The position numbers and the translations under genes were made by a program. DNA of 11,892 bases from Leucobacter sp. UBA1945 (GTDB lineage: Bacteria > Actinomycetota > Actinomycetes > Actinomycetales > Microbacteriaceae): positions 1-11,892 of the forward strand of contig DDEV01000033.1 of NCBI GenBank assembly GCA_002336855.1. Direction: 5' to 3'. The notes below the pieces were generated by a model. That model was not told the origin of the DNA. It saw nothing but the letters and a program-made list of their open reading frames with translations, and did not search any database. Positions 1 through 5,716 of the stretch are shown in pieces; positions within the stretch are counted from its first letter, which is position 1, and every line of letters starts with the position of its first letter.

Positions 1-26
1 AAAAGCCCGGCATGTGCCGGGCTTTT
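1..26. terminator. Bidirectional terminator hairpin
   Basis: A perfect inverted repeat has 12-base arms (AAAAGCCCGGCA / TGCCGGGCTTTT) around a 2-base centre. The A-run on one side and T-run on the other make it a canonical intrinsic terminator in both directions. It probably ends a gene lying left of the window and may also catch read-through from dapD. Confidence 0.85.
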
Positions 27-45
27 CGTATTTCCGAGGCCGAGA

Positions 46-63
46 GGTCGGCAGTGGCCGACC
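46..63. repeat. Short inverted repeat in the dapD downstream region
   Basis: GGTCGGC (46-52) and GCCGACC (57-63) form a 7-bp stem with a 4-base loop. It lies between the window-edge terminator and the dapD terminators. It may be an extra transcription-stop element; no gene or RNA family is recognised in bases 27-124. Confidence 0.35.
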
Positions 64-84
64 CATGCCCCGCAAGAAACGATT

Positions 85-103
85 CCCGTTTCTCATCAAC
101 GGG
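85..103 (-). terminator. Second, weaker terminator downstream of dapD
   Basis: Read on the minus strand, CCCGTT and AACGGG form a 6-bp stem with a 7-base loop, followed by the T-rich AATCGTTTCTTG. This resembles an intrinsic terminator backing up the one at 125-148. An alternative stem, GAAACG (76-81) with CGTTTC (87-92), uses overlapping bases, so the two are mutually exclusive. Confidence 0.45.
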
Positions 104-124
104 TCATGCAGCGCTGGCGGCGCG

Positions 125-148
125 GTGAAGGCCAGAAATGGCCTTCAC
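125..148 (-). terminator. dapD terminator hairpin
   Basis: GTGAAGGCCA (125-134) and TGGCCTTCAC (139-148) form a perfect 10-bp stem with the 4-base loop GAAA. It starts 8 bases beyond the dapD stop codon in the direction of transcription. It lacks a strong U-tract but its position makes it the likely dapD terminator. Confidence 0.7.
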
Positions 149-156
149 TCTAAGCT

Positions 157-1104
157 TCAGCGCGCATGCAGCGCCGCGTTCAGCTCGATGCCTGAGCCGC
201 TGCGGGGGAGCGCCTCGACCGCGCCGGTCGTCGAGTTGCGGCGAAACAGCAGGTTCGGCAGACCCGAGAGTTCGACGGCCTTCACTTCGAAGGGCTCGGG
301 GCGCTCGGCCGATCCCTTTGGCAGCTGCACCTTGGTGCCCGCTGTGACGTAGAGGCCGGCCTCGACCACGCAGTCGTCGCCGATCGAGATGCCGACGCCG
401 GCGTTTGCGCCGAGCAGCGCGCGCTCGCCGATCGTGACGCGCTCGGTGCCGCCGCCCGAGAGCGTGCCCATGATCGATGCGCCGCCGCCGATGTCGCTAC
501 CGTCACCTACGACGACGCCTTGCGAGATGCGGCCCTCGACCATCGATGCGCCGAGTGTGCCCGCGTTGAAGTTCACGAAGCCCTCGTGCATCACCGTCGT
601 GCCCGGTGCGAGGTGCGCGCCGAGGCGCACGCGCGACGCGTCGGCGATGCGCACCCCCGCTGGCAGCACGTAGTCCGTGAGGCGCGGAAACTTGTCGACT
701 CCGAACGCGGTCAGACCCGCGCGGCGCAGCATGGGCAGGTGCTGCTCGTACTCGGCGGGCTGCATGGGGCCGGCGCTCGTCCACGTGTTGTTCGGCAGCG
801 CTGCGAAGATGCCGTCGAGATTGATGCTGTTGGGCAGCACGAGGCAGTGCGAGAGCAGGTGCAGGCGCAAGTAGGCGTCTGCAGTGTCTGCGGGTGCGGC
901 GTCGAGGTCGATCTCGACGCTGATCGCGCGCACGGTCACGTTGCGCTGCGCGTCTCGACCCTCGTGCGCGAGCAGCTCGGGTGCCACGGTGTGGCCCTCG
1001 CCCTTGCGGACCAGCGCTGGCTTCGGAAACCAGGCGTCGAGCGTCGTGTTGTCGTCTGCAATTGTGGCCAGGCCGTCGGCCCATGCGAAGCGCGAATTAC
1101 TCAT
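157..1104 (-). CDS. dapD: 2,3,4,5-Tetrahydropyridine-2,6-dicarboxylate N-succinyltransferase (DapD)
   Basis: This 315-residue protein matches the actinobacterial DapD type (about 317 residues in M. tuberculosis, from memory). It transfers succinyl from succinyl-CoA to tetrahydrodipicolinate, committing it to the succinylase branch of diaminopimelate/lysine synthesis in the cytoplasm. An N-terminal alpha/beta domain (about 1-145) leads into a left-handed beta-helix of hexapeptide repeats (about 150-270), seen in stretches such as GVVVGDGSDIGGGASIMG. Glu190 in the block SMVEGRIS corresponds to the glutamate considered catalytic in this family. The protein is expected to be a trimer. The ATG at 1104 is chosen because a -10 hexamer lies exactly 6 bases upstream, giving a leaderless message. 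It is divergent from dapE across 17 bases. Many Microbacteriaceae carry lysine, ornithine or diaminobutyrate instead of DAP in their wall, so here the pathway may serve mainly lysine supply (inference). Confidence 0.96.
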   Translation of the reverse strand: MSNSRFAWADGLATIADDNTTLDAWFPKPALVRKGEGHTVAPELLAHEGRDAQRNVTVRAISVEIDLDAAPADTADAYLRLHLLSHCLVLPNSINLDGIFAALPNNTWTSAGPMQPAEYEQHLPMLRRAGLTAFGVDKFPRLTDYVLPAGVRIADASRVRLGAHLAPGTTVMHEGFVNFNAGTLGASMVEGRISQGVVVGDGSDIGGGASIMGTLSGGGTERVTIGERALLGANAGVGISIGDDCVVEAGLYVTAGTKVQLPKGSAERPEPFEVKAVELSGLPNLLFRRNSTTGAVEALPRSGSGIELNAALHAR

Positions 1105-1116
1105 GCCTCTAGGGTA
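1105..1116 (-). promoter_or_regulatory. Leaderless promoter -10 element of dapD
   Basis: On the minus strand TACCCT (1116 to 1111) is followed by six bases, AGAGGC, and then the ATG of dapD. This is the TANNNT-N6-start arrangement of leaderless actinobacterial genes, so transcription should begin at or next to the A of ATG. Five of its six base pairs are shared with the -10 of dapE. No convincing -35 is visible. Confidence 0.7.
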
Positions 1117-1121
1117 GTAGT
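1110..1121 (+). promoter_or_regulatory. Leaderless promoter -10 element of dapE
   Basis: TAGGGT (1110-1115) is followed by six bases, AGTAGT, and then the GTG start of dapE. There is no Shine-Dalgarno sequence. The element overlaps the divergent dapD -10 over 1111-1115, so RNA polymerase cannot occupy both at once. Confidence 0.7.
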
Positions 1122-2264
1122 GTGGGCAACCCAGAAGAGAACATCGTGCTTGATCCGTCTGACCCCGTCGAGCTGACGCGGCAGTTGTGCAACATTCCGT
1201 CGGTCTCCGGCGACGAGAAAAAGATCGCGGATGCGATCGAAGCGCTGCTTCGTGGCGCGCAGCATCTCTCGGTGTACCGGGACGGTGACACCCTCGTCGC
1301 GCGCACAGAACTGGGGCGTGCGAAGCGAGTCATTATCGCCGGTCACATCGACACGGTGCCGATCAACGAGAATTTGCCTGTGCGCGACATTGTCGAGCTC
1401 GCGAGCCTCGGGTCGGCTTCGGTGCCGGCTGGGAGCGGCGAAGGCGAAGCGATGATCTGGGGGAGAGGCACGGTCGATATGAAAGCCGGGGCCGCGGTGC
1501 AGCTCTCGCTCGCGCTCGAGCTGAGCGCCCCTGCTGTCGACGTGACTTGGGTCTGGTACGACCATGAGGAGGTCGCGAGCGAGTTGAACGGGCTCGGCCG
1601 CACGTTGCGCAACCGCCCCGAACTGTTTGAAGGTGACTTCGCGATTCTGTGCGAGCCTTCGAACGGCGCGATCGAAGGCGGCTGCAACGGGACGCTTCGT
1701 GCCCGCGTGAGCATGCTGGGAAAGCGAGCGCACTCGGCGCGCAGCTGGATGGGCGTGAACGCGATTCATCGCGCCGGCGATCTGCTGCAGCGCCTCGCCG
1801 CGTATGAGGCTCGAACCGTGCTGGTCGACGGCCTCGAGTACCGTGAGGGCCTCAACGCAGTGCGCGTCTCGGGCGGCGTCGCGGGCAACGTGATTCCCGA
1901 TCGCGTCGACATCGAGGTGAACTACCGCTTCGCGCCGAATCAGAGCGCCGACGAGGCGGTGCAGTTCGTGCGGGAGTTCTTTGCTGACGCCGACGAGGTC
2001 GAGATCGTCGATCTCGCAGATGGCGCCAGGCCCGGCCTTGACGCCCCGTTTGCTCTCGGTTTCGTGCGTGCGGTCGGCTCGGAGCCGCGCGCCAAGGTCG
2101 GCTGGACCGACGTCGCGCGCTTCTCGGCGCTCGGCGTTCCTGCCGTGAACTTCGGGCCGGGGGACCCCTCGCTTGCGCACGCAGATGACGAGCGGGTGCC
2201 CATCGCGCAGATCGAACAGGCAGCGTCTTCGCTTCGACGCTGGCTGACTTCTGCCGAAGCCTGA
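1122..2264 (+). CDS. dapE: Succinyl-diaminopimelate desuccinylase (DapE)
   Basis: This 380-residue M20-family zinc peptidase hydrolyses N-succinyl-LL-diaminopimelate to LL-diaminopimelate and succinate, two steps after DapD. All di-zinc site residues are visible: His75 and Asp77 in GHIDTVP, Asp119 in WGRGTVDMKAG, the catalytic Glu149 and metal-binding Glu150 in DHEEV, Glu178 in CEPSNG, and His353 in GDPSLAHADDE near the C-terminus. A dimerisation lid domain lies between about 185 and 295. It starts with GTG at 1122, placed 6 bases after a -10 hexamer and without a ribosome binding site. Its nearest neighbour is the divergent dapD, the same pairing as in M. tuberculosis (Rv1201c/Rv1202, from memory). 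The motif set and the dapD partnership separate it from other M20 peptidases such as acetylornithine deacetylase. A weak stem and T5 tract follow at 2260-2281 and may attenuate read-through into the DUF3117 gene. Confidence 0.95.
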   Translation: MGNPEENIVLDPSDPVELTRQLCNIPSVSGDEKKIADAIEALLRGAQHLSVYRDGDTLVARTELGRAKRVIIAGHIDTVPINENLPVRDIVELASLGSASVPAGSGEGEAMIWGRGTVDMKAGAAVQLSLALELSAPAVDVTWVWYDHEEVASELNGLGRTLRNRPELFEGDFAILCEPSNGAIEGGCNGTLRARVSMLGKRAHSARSWMGVNAIHRAGDLLQRLAAYEARTVLVDGLEYREGLNAVRVSGGVAGNVIPDRVDIEVNYRFAPNQSADEAVQFVREFFADADEVEIVDLADGARPGLDAPFALGFVRAVGSEPRAKVGWTDVARFSALGVPAVNFGPGDPSLAHADDERVPIAQIEQAASSLRRWLTSAEA

Positions 2265-2277
2265 GTTACGCCCAGGT

Positions 2278-2330
2278 TTTTGAGGCGGGGCCGCGCCCGA
2301 TACAATAGACACGTACGCTCACTAGAGGAG
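2278..2330 (+). promoter_or_regulatory. Promoter and ribosome binding site of the DUF3117 gene
   Basis: TACAAT (2301-2306) is a near-consensus -10, with a TTTTGA/TTGAGG -35-like block at 2278-2285. The expected start of transcription near 2313 leaves a leader of about 20 bases. AGGAG (2326-2330) sits 5 bases before the ATG. This is the window's clearest classical, leadered promoter and contrasts with the leaderless genes around it. Confidence 0.7.
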
Positions 2331-2335
2331 AAGCA

Positions 2336-2506
2336 ATGGCTGCAATGAAACCCCGGACCGGCGATGGACCCATGGAAGCGGTGCGTGAGACTCGCGTGAT
2401 CGTGGTTCGTGTGCCGCTCGAGGGCGGTGGCCGCCTGGTCGTGTCGGTGAATGACGCAGAGGCAACCGAGCTTCGCGATGTGTTGAACGCGGTGCTCGAC
2501 GGCTAA
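2336..2506 (+). CDS. DUF3117 family mini-protein
   Basis: This 56-residue protein contains the block MKPRTGDGPMEAVRETR followed by VRVPLEGGGRLVV, which I recognise as the actinobacterial DUF3117 family (Rv1211-like in M. tuberculosis, from memory). No biochemical function is established. The sequence predicts a small soluble beta-rich fold ending in a helix (AEATELRDVLNAVL). It has the best classical promoter and Shine-Dalgarno sequence of the window, suggesting abundant, constitutive expression (inference). It stands alone as a monocistronic unit, closed by two hairpins (2515-2544 and 2587-2632). Its length equals the family's usual 50-60 residues. The ATG at 2336 is fixed by AGGAG five bases upstream; an in-frame ATG at residue 4 is less well placed. 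Confidence 0.92.
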   Translation: MAAMKPRTGDGPMEAVRETRVIVVRVPLEGGGRLVVSVNDAEATELRDVLNAVLDG

Positions 2507-2514
2507 CCCCTTCA

Positions 2515-2544
2515 GAACGTCGACTCAACGGACGAGTCGAGTTC
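2515..2544 (+). terminator. First hairpin after the DUF3117 gene
   Basis: TCGACTC (2520-2526) pairs with GAGTCGA (2534-2540) around a 7-base loop. The stem extends outward by GAAC/GTTC (2515-2518/2541-2544) across a single bulged G at 2519. It lies 8 bases after the stop codon. No U-tract follows, so it may be a weak terminator or a 3'-end stabiliser. Confidence 0.5.
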
Positions 2545-2586
2545 ACTGGCGAGATGTCGTTGATTCGCTGTCATTGGCACCTGGTC

Positions 2587-2632
2587 ACATAGAAATGCAC
2601 CCCAGTCGATCGGCTGGGGTGCATTTCTATGT
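2587..2632. terminator. Large bidirectional terminator with 19-bp perfect arms
   Basis: The left arm 2587-2605 and right arm 2614-2632 are perfect 19-base reverse complements around the 8-base loop TCGATCGG. The arms carry A/T-rich outer ends (ACATAGAAAT / ATTTCTATGT) and a GC-rich inner part. It separates the convergent DUF3117 and methyltransferase genes and should stop transcription from both sides. Confidence 0.8.
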
Positions 2633-2659
2633 CTGCCTCTTGTGAGGGCGGCCCGTCGC

Positions 2660-2677
2660 GGCTGACTTGAGTCAGCC
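2660..2677 (-). terminator. Hairpin containing the methyltransferase stop codon
   Basis: GGCTGAC (2660-2666) and GTCAGCC (2671-2677) form a 7-bp stem with the loop TTGA. The TGA stop codon of the methyltransferase (minus strand, 2674-2672) lies in the stem. It is probably a terminator or 3'-end structure ahead of the larger hairpin at 2587-2632. Confidence 0.55.
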
Positions 2678-3304
2678 CTGCAGGCGCGTCAGCATCAGCA
2701 GGCCGTCGCCCGCCGGTGAGAGCACCGGCGCGATAGCCGCCGAGTCGGCAACAGTGGCAAGCAGGTCGCGCATGTTCTGCGTCACCTCGTCGCGCGCTGC
2801 GGGGTCGGTGACCTTGCCGTGCGCGAACGCGCTCGGCACCGCGATCGTGCCACCCGGGCGAACGATCTGCAGGGCCAGCTCGACATACTCGAGCAACCGT
2901 GCGGCGTCTGCGTCGATCAGCACGAAGTCGTAGGCGCTGAGGTTCAGTCGCGAGAGCACCTGTGATGCGTCGCCCTCGATGAGGCGCAGCTGCGCGCCAG
3001 GCACACCTGCACCGGCGAAAATGGCTCGTGCCTGCCGCATGTGCTCGGGGTCGATCTCGATCGAGGTGAGGGTGGCCTCGGGGGCATAGCGCATCAGGGC
3101 GAGGCCGCTCACGCCAACACCCGTGCCGATCTCACAGATCGACTTGGCTGCGGTTGCGGCGACGAGGCCCGAGAGCTGCGCGGCGACGGCGCGACTCACT
3201 GGCTCGATGCCGAGCTCAAGCGAGAACCTGCGCGCCTGCACCTGCGCATCGGTTTCGTTTGGGTACTGTTCGGCGTATTGCCAATTACGTTCGAGCCGAC
3301 TCAA
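2672..3304 (-). CDS. SAM-dependent O-methyltransferase (catechol-OMT-like family)
   Basis: This 210-residue class I methyltransferase has motif I at about 57-66 (CEIGTGVGVS), the acidic adenosine-ribose-binding region around Glu83/Asp85 (SIEIDPEHMR) and DFVLIDADA at about 126-134, the segment that in this family contributes to divalent-metal and substrate binding. VRPGGTIAV closes the fold. It resembles the uncharacterised M. tuberculosis Rv1220c methyltransferase, which also neighbours tatB (from memory). The substrate is unknown; small phenolic or catechol-like acceptors are typical of the family but cannot be read from the sequence. The start is a rare TTG at 3304, chosen because a strong GGAGG (3313-3309) lies 4 bases upstream and no better ATG or GTG exists. 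It is divergent from tatB across 123 bases and has its own terminators. I could not identify a convincing promoter. Confidence 0.9.
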   Translation of the reverse strand: MSRLERNWQYAEQYPNETDAQVQARRFSLELGIEPVSRAVAAQLSGLVAATAAKSICEIGTGVGVSGLALMRYAPEATLTSIEIDPEHMRQARAIFAGAGVPGAQLRLIEGDASQVLSRLNLSAYDFVLIDADAARLLEYVELALQIVRPGGTIAVPSAFAHGKVTDPAARDEVTQNMRDLLATVADSAAIAPVLSPAGDGLLMLTRLQG

Positions 3305-3308
3305 GGTT

Positions 3309-3313
3309 CCTCC
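3309..3313 (-). promoter_or_regulatory. Ribosome binding site fixing the TTG start of the methyltransferase
   Basis: GGAGG on the minus strand lies 4 bases before the TTG codon. It is the strongest Shine-Dalgarno match seen next to a start in this window, and it compensates for the poor start codon. Confidence 0.75.
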
Positions 3314-3414
3314 GAGATTCTGGCGATGTGATTGTGAACAGGCTACAAGCTTGCGGTCGCGTCACTGCGTTGGCGCGCGGTGCTGGGCGGTGCTTCGCAC
3401 CAGGCTCAACGCGA

Positions 3415-3427
3415 TACGATTGCAGCT
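3415..3427 (+). promoter_or_regulatory. Leaderless promoter -10 element of tatB
   Basis: TACGAT (3415-3420) is followed by 7 bases (TGCAGCT) and the ATG of tatB, with no Shine-Dalgarno sequence. A small hairpin, GGTGC/GCACC with a 3-base loop (3389-3401), lies near the expected -35 zone. The rest of the 123-base gap to the methyltransferase holds no recognisable element. Confidence 0.65.
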
Positions 3428-3922
3428 ATGGGTTTCGGCGGGCTGACTTTCGACAAGATATTCGTCATCTTGTTGATCGCGCTCTTTGTCGTCGGCCCAG
3501 ATAAGCTGCCAGGCTACGCGAAGCGTCTCGGCGAAATGGTGCGCTCGATCAAGCGCATGGCAGACGGGGCGAAAGATCGCCTGCGCGACGAGATGGGCCC
3601 CGAGTTCGACGACGTCGACTGGAAGCAGCTCGACCCCAGGCAGTATGACCCTCGCCGCATCATTCGAGATGCCCTGCTCGAAGATGAGAAAGAGGCACAG
3701 GCCGAGGCTCGCAAAGCCAAAGCGCTCGAGGCGGCGCAGGCGCGGCGTGAGCGGGTGCAGGCGAAGGCCGATGCCGTTGCCGCGGGTATTGCCGCGGCGG
3801 CGGGCGGCGCCGCTGCCAGCGGTGCTGAAGCTGGGGCTGAGAGCGGGGCCGATGGTAGTTCAGCCGCCGCAGAGCAGCCAAAGACGTCGACCGGCCTGAA
3901 CTTCGACGACGAGGCGACCTGA
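3428..3922 (+). CDS. tatB: Sec-independent protein translocase subunit TatB
   Basis: This 164-residue TatB is the signal-peptide-recognition partner of TatC in the twin-arginine pathway, which exports folded proteins across the cytoplasmic membrane. One N-terminal membrane segment (about 8-23) ends in the hallmark GP hinge (VVGPDKLP). It is followed by an amphipathic helix (about 27-55) and the actinobacterial block GPEFDDVDW...LDPRQYDPRRIIRDALLED. The tail (about 85-164) is a charged Ala/Glu/Lys/Arg coiled coil turning into a low-complexity Ala/Gly/Ser stretch. The ATG at 3428 is preferred to a GTG at 3380 because it places the membrane segment at the N-terminus, as in the family, and because a -10 element sits just before it. 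tatA and tatC are not in the window. It converges on mrp with a 31-base gap holding a hairpin. In M. tuberculosis, sigE, rseA and htrA lie between the methyltransferase and tatB (from memory); here they are absent. Confidence 0.95.
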   Translation: MGFGGLTFDKIFVILLIALFVVGPDKLPGYAKRLGEMVRSIKRMADGAKDRLRDEMGPEFDDVDWKQLDPRQYDPRRIIRDALLEDEKEAQAEARKAKALEAAQARRERVQAKADAVAAGIAAAAGGAAASGAEAGAESGADGSSAAAEQPKTSTGLNFDDEAT

Positions 3923-3955
3923 GCGCTGCCTGGCGAGGCAGGAGCGCCGAGCGCT
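3922..3955. terminator. Hairpin between convergent tatB and mrp
   Basis: GCGCT-GCCT (3923-3931) pairs with AGGC (3936-3939) and, after a 3-base bulge, AGCGC (3943-3947). The palindrome AGCGCT occurs at both 3922-3927 and 3950-3955, giving an alternative outer pairing that reaches the mrp stop codon. It probably serves as a shared, U-tract-free terminator. Confidence 0.5.
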
Positions 3956-5132
3956 AGCCGAGACTGAGCGGCAGGCTCGCGCCCCGTAGCCCGCGCGGCA
4001 TCGACGCGAGCACGCCCGCGATGCGTGTGAGCTCGCGTGATGCTGGATCGTTGGGTGCGGCTATCACGGCGGGCACCCCCTCGTCACCGTGAGCACGAAA
4101 CTCGGGGCTGAGCGCAATCGAACCAAGCAGCGCGACGGGCTCGGGCCGCTCGACGCGGGCCTGATCCTCGGCCGAAACCGGCTCGGAAAGCCGTTCTGCG
4201 ACCGCCTTGCCACCGCCGGATCCGAAGATCTCGAGCACGGTGCCATCGGGTTGCGCGAGACCCGCCATGTTCTCGATGACGCCGATAACCCTTTGCCCGG
4301 TCTGCCTTGCGACGAGTGCGCTGCGCACCGCGACATCGGCTGCTGCCGCCTGGGGCGTCGTGACCACCACGACCTCGGCCTGGGGGAGCAGTTGCCCGAC
4401 ACTGATCGCGATGTCTCCCGTGCCGGGCGGCAGATCGAGCAGCAGCACGTCGAGATCACCGAACCACACGTCGCGCAAGAACTGCTCGATCGTGCGGTGA
4501 AGCATCGGCCCGCGCCACGACACCGCCGTGTTGCGCGGGTCTTTGTCACCGAGAAACATACCGATCGAAATGACTTTCACCCCGTGCGCGACAGGCGGCA
4601 GCATGAGGTCGTCGACTCGCGTCGGCCGCTCGACCACGCCGTCGCGTGAGAGCCCCATGAGGCCTGGAATCGAGAAACCGAAGATGTCTGCGTCGATGAG
4701 GCCGACGCTGAGCCCCTGCTGTGCGAGGGCGACCGCGAGATTCGCGGTGACGCTCGACTTGCCGACGCCGCCCTTGCCGCTCGTTACCGCGATCACCCGA
4801 GTGAGTGATGAGTGATCGAACTGCGGGGTTCTGGTGAGACCCTTGCCGCGCACCGTCTCGATGAAGGTTCTGCGTTCGGCCGGGCTCATGACGCCGACCT
4901 CGATGTGCGCGCCGGTCACCCCCTCAGCAGTGAGCGTGGCCGCGAGGGTGTCTGCTTCGATGCGCCTCGCCGCGGGGCAGCCGGCGATCGTGAGCGAGAT
5001 CTCGACGGTCGCGTTGCCGCGCGCGTCGACCGCGACTTGCTTCACCATGCCCAACTCGGTGATGGGGCGCATGATCTCGGGATCGCGCACGCCCTCGAGC
5101 GCGCGCCAGACGGCCGCCTCCGGAGTGCTCAC
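3954..5132 (-). CDS. mrp: Mrp/NBP35 (ApbC-like) P-loop ATPase, iron-sulfur carrier family
   Basis: This 392-residue protein joins an N-terminal MIP18/DUF59 domain (about 5-95) to a ParA/MinD-type ATPase. The deviant Walker A SGKGGVGKSS is at 118-127, DADIFGFSIPG at about 148-157 and the Walker B region LLDLPPGTGD at 231-240. Relatives carry and transfer Fe-S clusters to apo-proteins in the cytoplasm. The canonical C-terminal CxxC that holds the bridging cluster is missing: after IENMAG the chain runs LAQPDGTVLEIFGSGGG with no cysteine. The only cysteine in the whole protein is Cys52 (AGCPAARR) in the MIP18 domain. From memory, mycobacterial Mrp also lacks the CxxC, so this is probably a lineage trait rather than decay. 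It starts with GTG at 5132, overlapping the DUF1003 stop by 4 bases (GTGA), so translation is coupled. It is the third gene of the operon that begins at 6963. Confidence 0.92.
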   Translation of the reverse strand: MSTPEAAVWRALEGVRDPEIMRPITELGMVKQVAVDARGNATVEISLTIAGCPAARRIEADTLAATLTAEGVTGAHIEVGVMSPAERRTFIETVRGKGLTRTPQFDHSSLTRVIAVTSGKGGVGKSSVTANLAVALAQQGLSVGLIDADIFGFSIPGLMGLSRDGVVERPTRVDDLMLPPVAHGVKVISIGMFLGDKDPRNTAVSWRGPMLHRTIEQFLRDVWFGDLDVLLLDLPPGTGDIAISVGQLLPQAEVVVVTTPQAAAADVAVRSALVARQTGQRVIGVIENMAGLAQPDGTVLEIFGSGGGKAVAERLSEPVSAEDQARVERPEPVALLGSIALSPEFRAHGDEGVPAVIAAPNDPASRELTRIAGVLASMPRGLRGASLPLSLG

Positions 5133-5716
5133 TCCGCGGCCCTGTGGGCGGAGTCGTTCTGACCTGGCCCTGCCTCAGGCGCCTCAGCGGGCGTCTCTTT
5201 CTCTGCCTCAAGCTCTGCGAGCAGCGAGCGCAACTCGGCACGCAGAAAGTCGCGGTCGGGCAGGTCTTTGAGCGCGAGACGAAGCGCTACGACCTCGCGC
5301 GCGAGAAACTCGGTGTCGGCGAGGTTGCGCTCGGCTCCCTGGCGGTCTTGTTCGATCTGCACGCGGTCTCGGTCGTCTTGACGATTCTGCGCGAGCAGAA
5401 TGAGGGGCGCCGCATACGAAGCCTGCAGCGACAGGATCAGGGTCAGCGCGGTGAAGCCAAGTGCCGCGCTGTCGAAGCGCCACTGCTCGGGCGCAAGCGT
5501 GTTCCACACCAGCCAGATCGCGCAGAAGATAGAGAGCGCGAGCAAGAACCAGGGCGTACCCATGCCTCGGGCGATGCCTTCGCTCCAGCGCCCGAAGACT
5601 TCGTTCGAATCGCTGCTCTCGCGGCTCCAGCCAAAACGAAACTTGCGCCGGCTGGTCGAGGCTTCCTGCGGTGCATCGAAATCGTCGCCGTTGCCACCGC
5701 GACGAAACACGCTCAC
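5129..5716 (-). CDS. DUF1003 membrane protein
   Basis: This 195-residue protein belongs to the DUF1003 family. A basic, hydrophilic N-terminus (1-50) precedes two membrane helices (about 55-73 and 86-108). The family hallmark LILSLQASYAAPLILLAQNR spans about 93-112, followed by a charged coiled coil (QDDRDRVQIEQDR onward) and an acidic Pro/Ala/Glu-rich tail. Function is unknown. It is sandwiched between a PRC/MgtE_N/CBS protein and Mrp, an arrangement I recall as recurrent in Actinobacteria, so a joint role in membrane-associated metal handling is conceivable but unproven. The GTG at 5716 is chosen because it overlaps the upstream stop codon in a GTGA quartet, and the next junction shows the same quartet. 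An in-frame start further upstream (5752) would lie inside the preceding gene and only adds an Arg-rich leader, so I reject it. Confidence 0.9.
   Translation of the reverse strand: MSVFRRGGNGDDFDAPQEASTSRRKFRFGWSRESSDSNEVFGRWSEGIARGMGTPWFLLALSIFCAIWLVWNTLAPEQWRFDSAALGFTALTLILSLQASYAAPLILLAQNRQDDRDRVQIEQDRQGAERNLADTEFLAREVVALRLALKDLPDRDFLRAELRSLLAELEAEKETPAEAPEAGPGQNDSAHRAAE

Noticed and set aside
27..124. A structured RNA or tRNA in the gap before dapD, suggested by several short hairpins
   Set aside because: No TPsiC-arm sequence or cloverleaf on either strand. The hairpins are better explained as tandem terminators.
520..1176. Open frame of about 218 codons on the plus strand opposite dapD
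   Set aside because: Shadow of dapD, running through the divergent promoter region. No supporting motif or start signal.
2260..2281. Intrinsic terminator after dapE (CCTG/CAGG stem followed by five T)
   Set aside because: The 4-bp stem is too weak to call alone, and the T-run overlaps the -35 zone of the DUF3117 promoter.
1101..2312. Long open frame (about 400 codons) on the minus strand opposite dapE
   Set aside because: It is a GC-rich shadow: its translation is Arg/His-rich with no recognisable motif, and the plus strand carries a complete DapE with all catalytic residues.
3380..3427. Upstream GTG start giving TatB 16 extra residues
   Set aside because: It would put a polar leader before the membrane helix, unlike the family, and would ignore the -10 element at 3415-3420.
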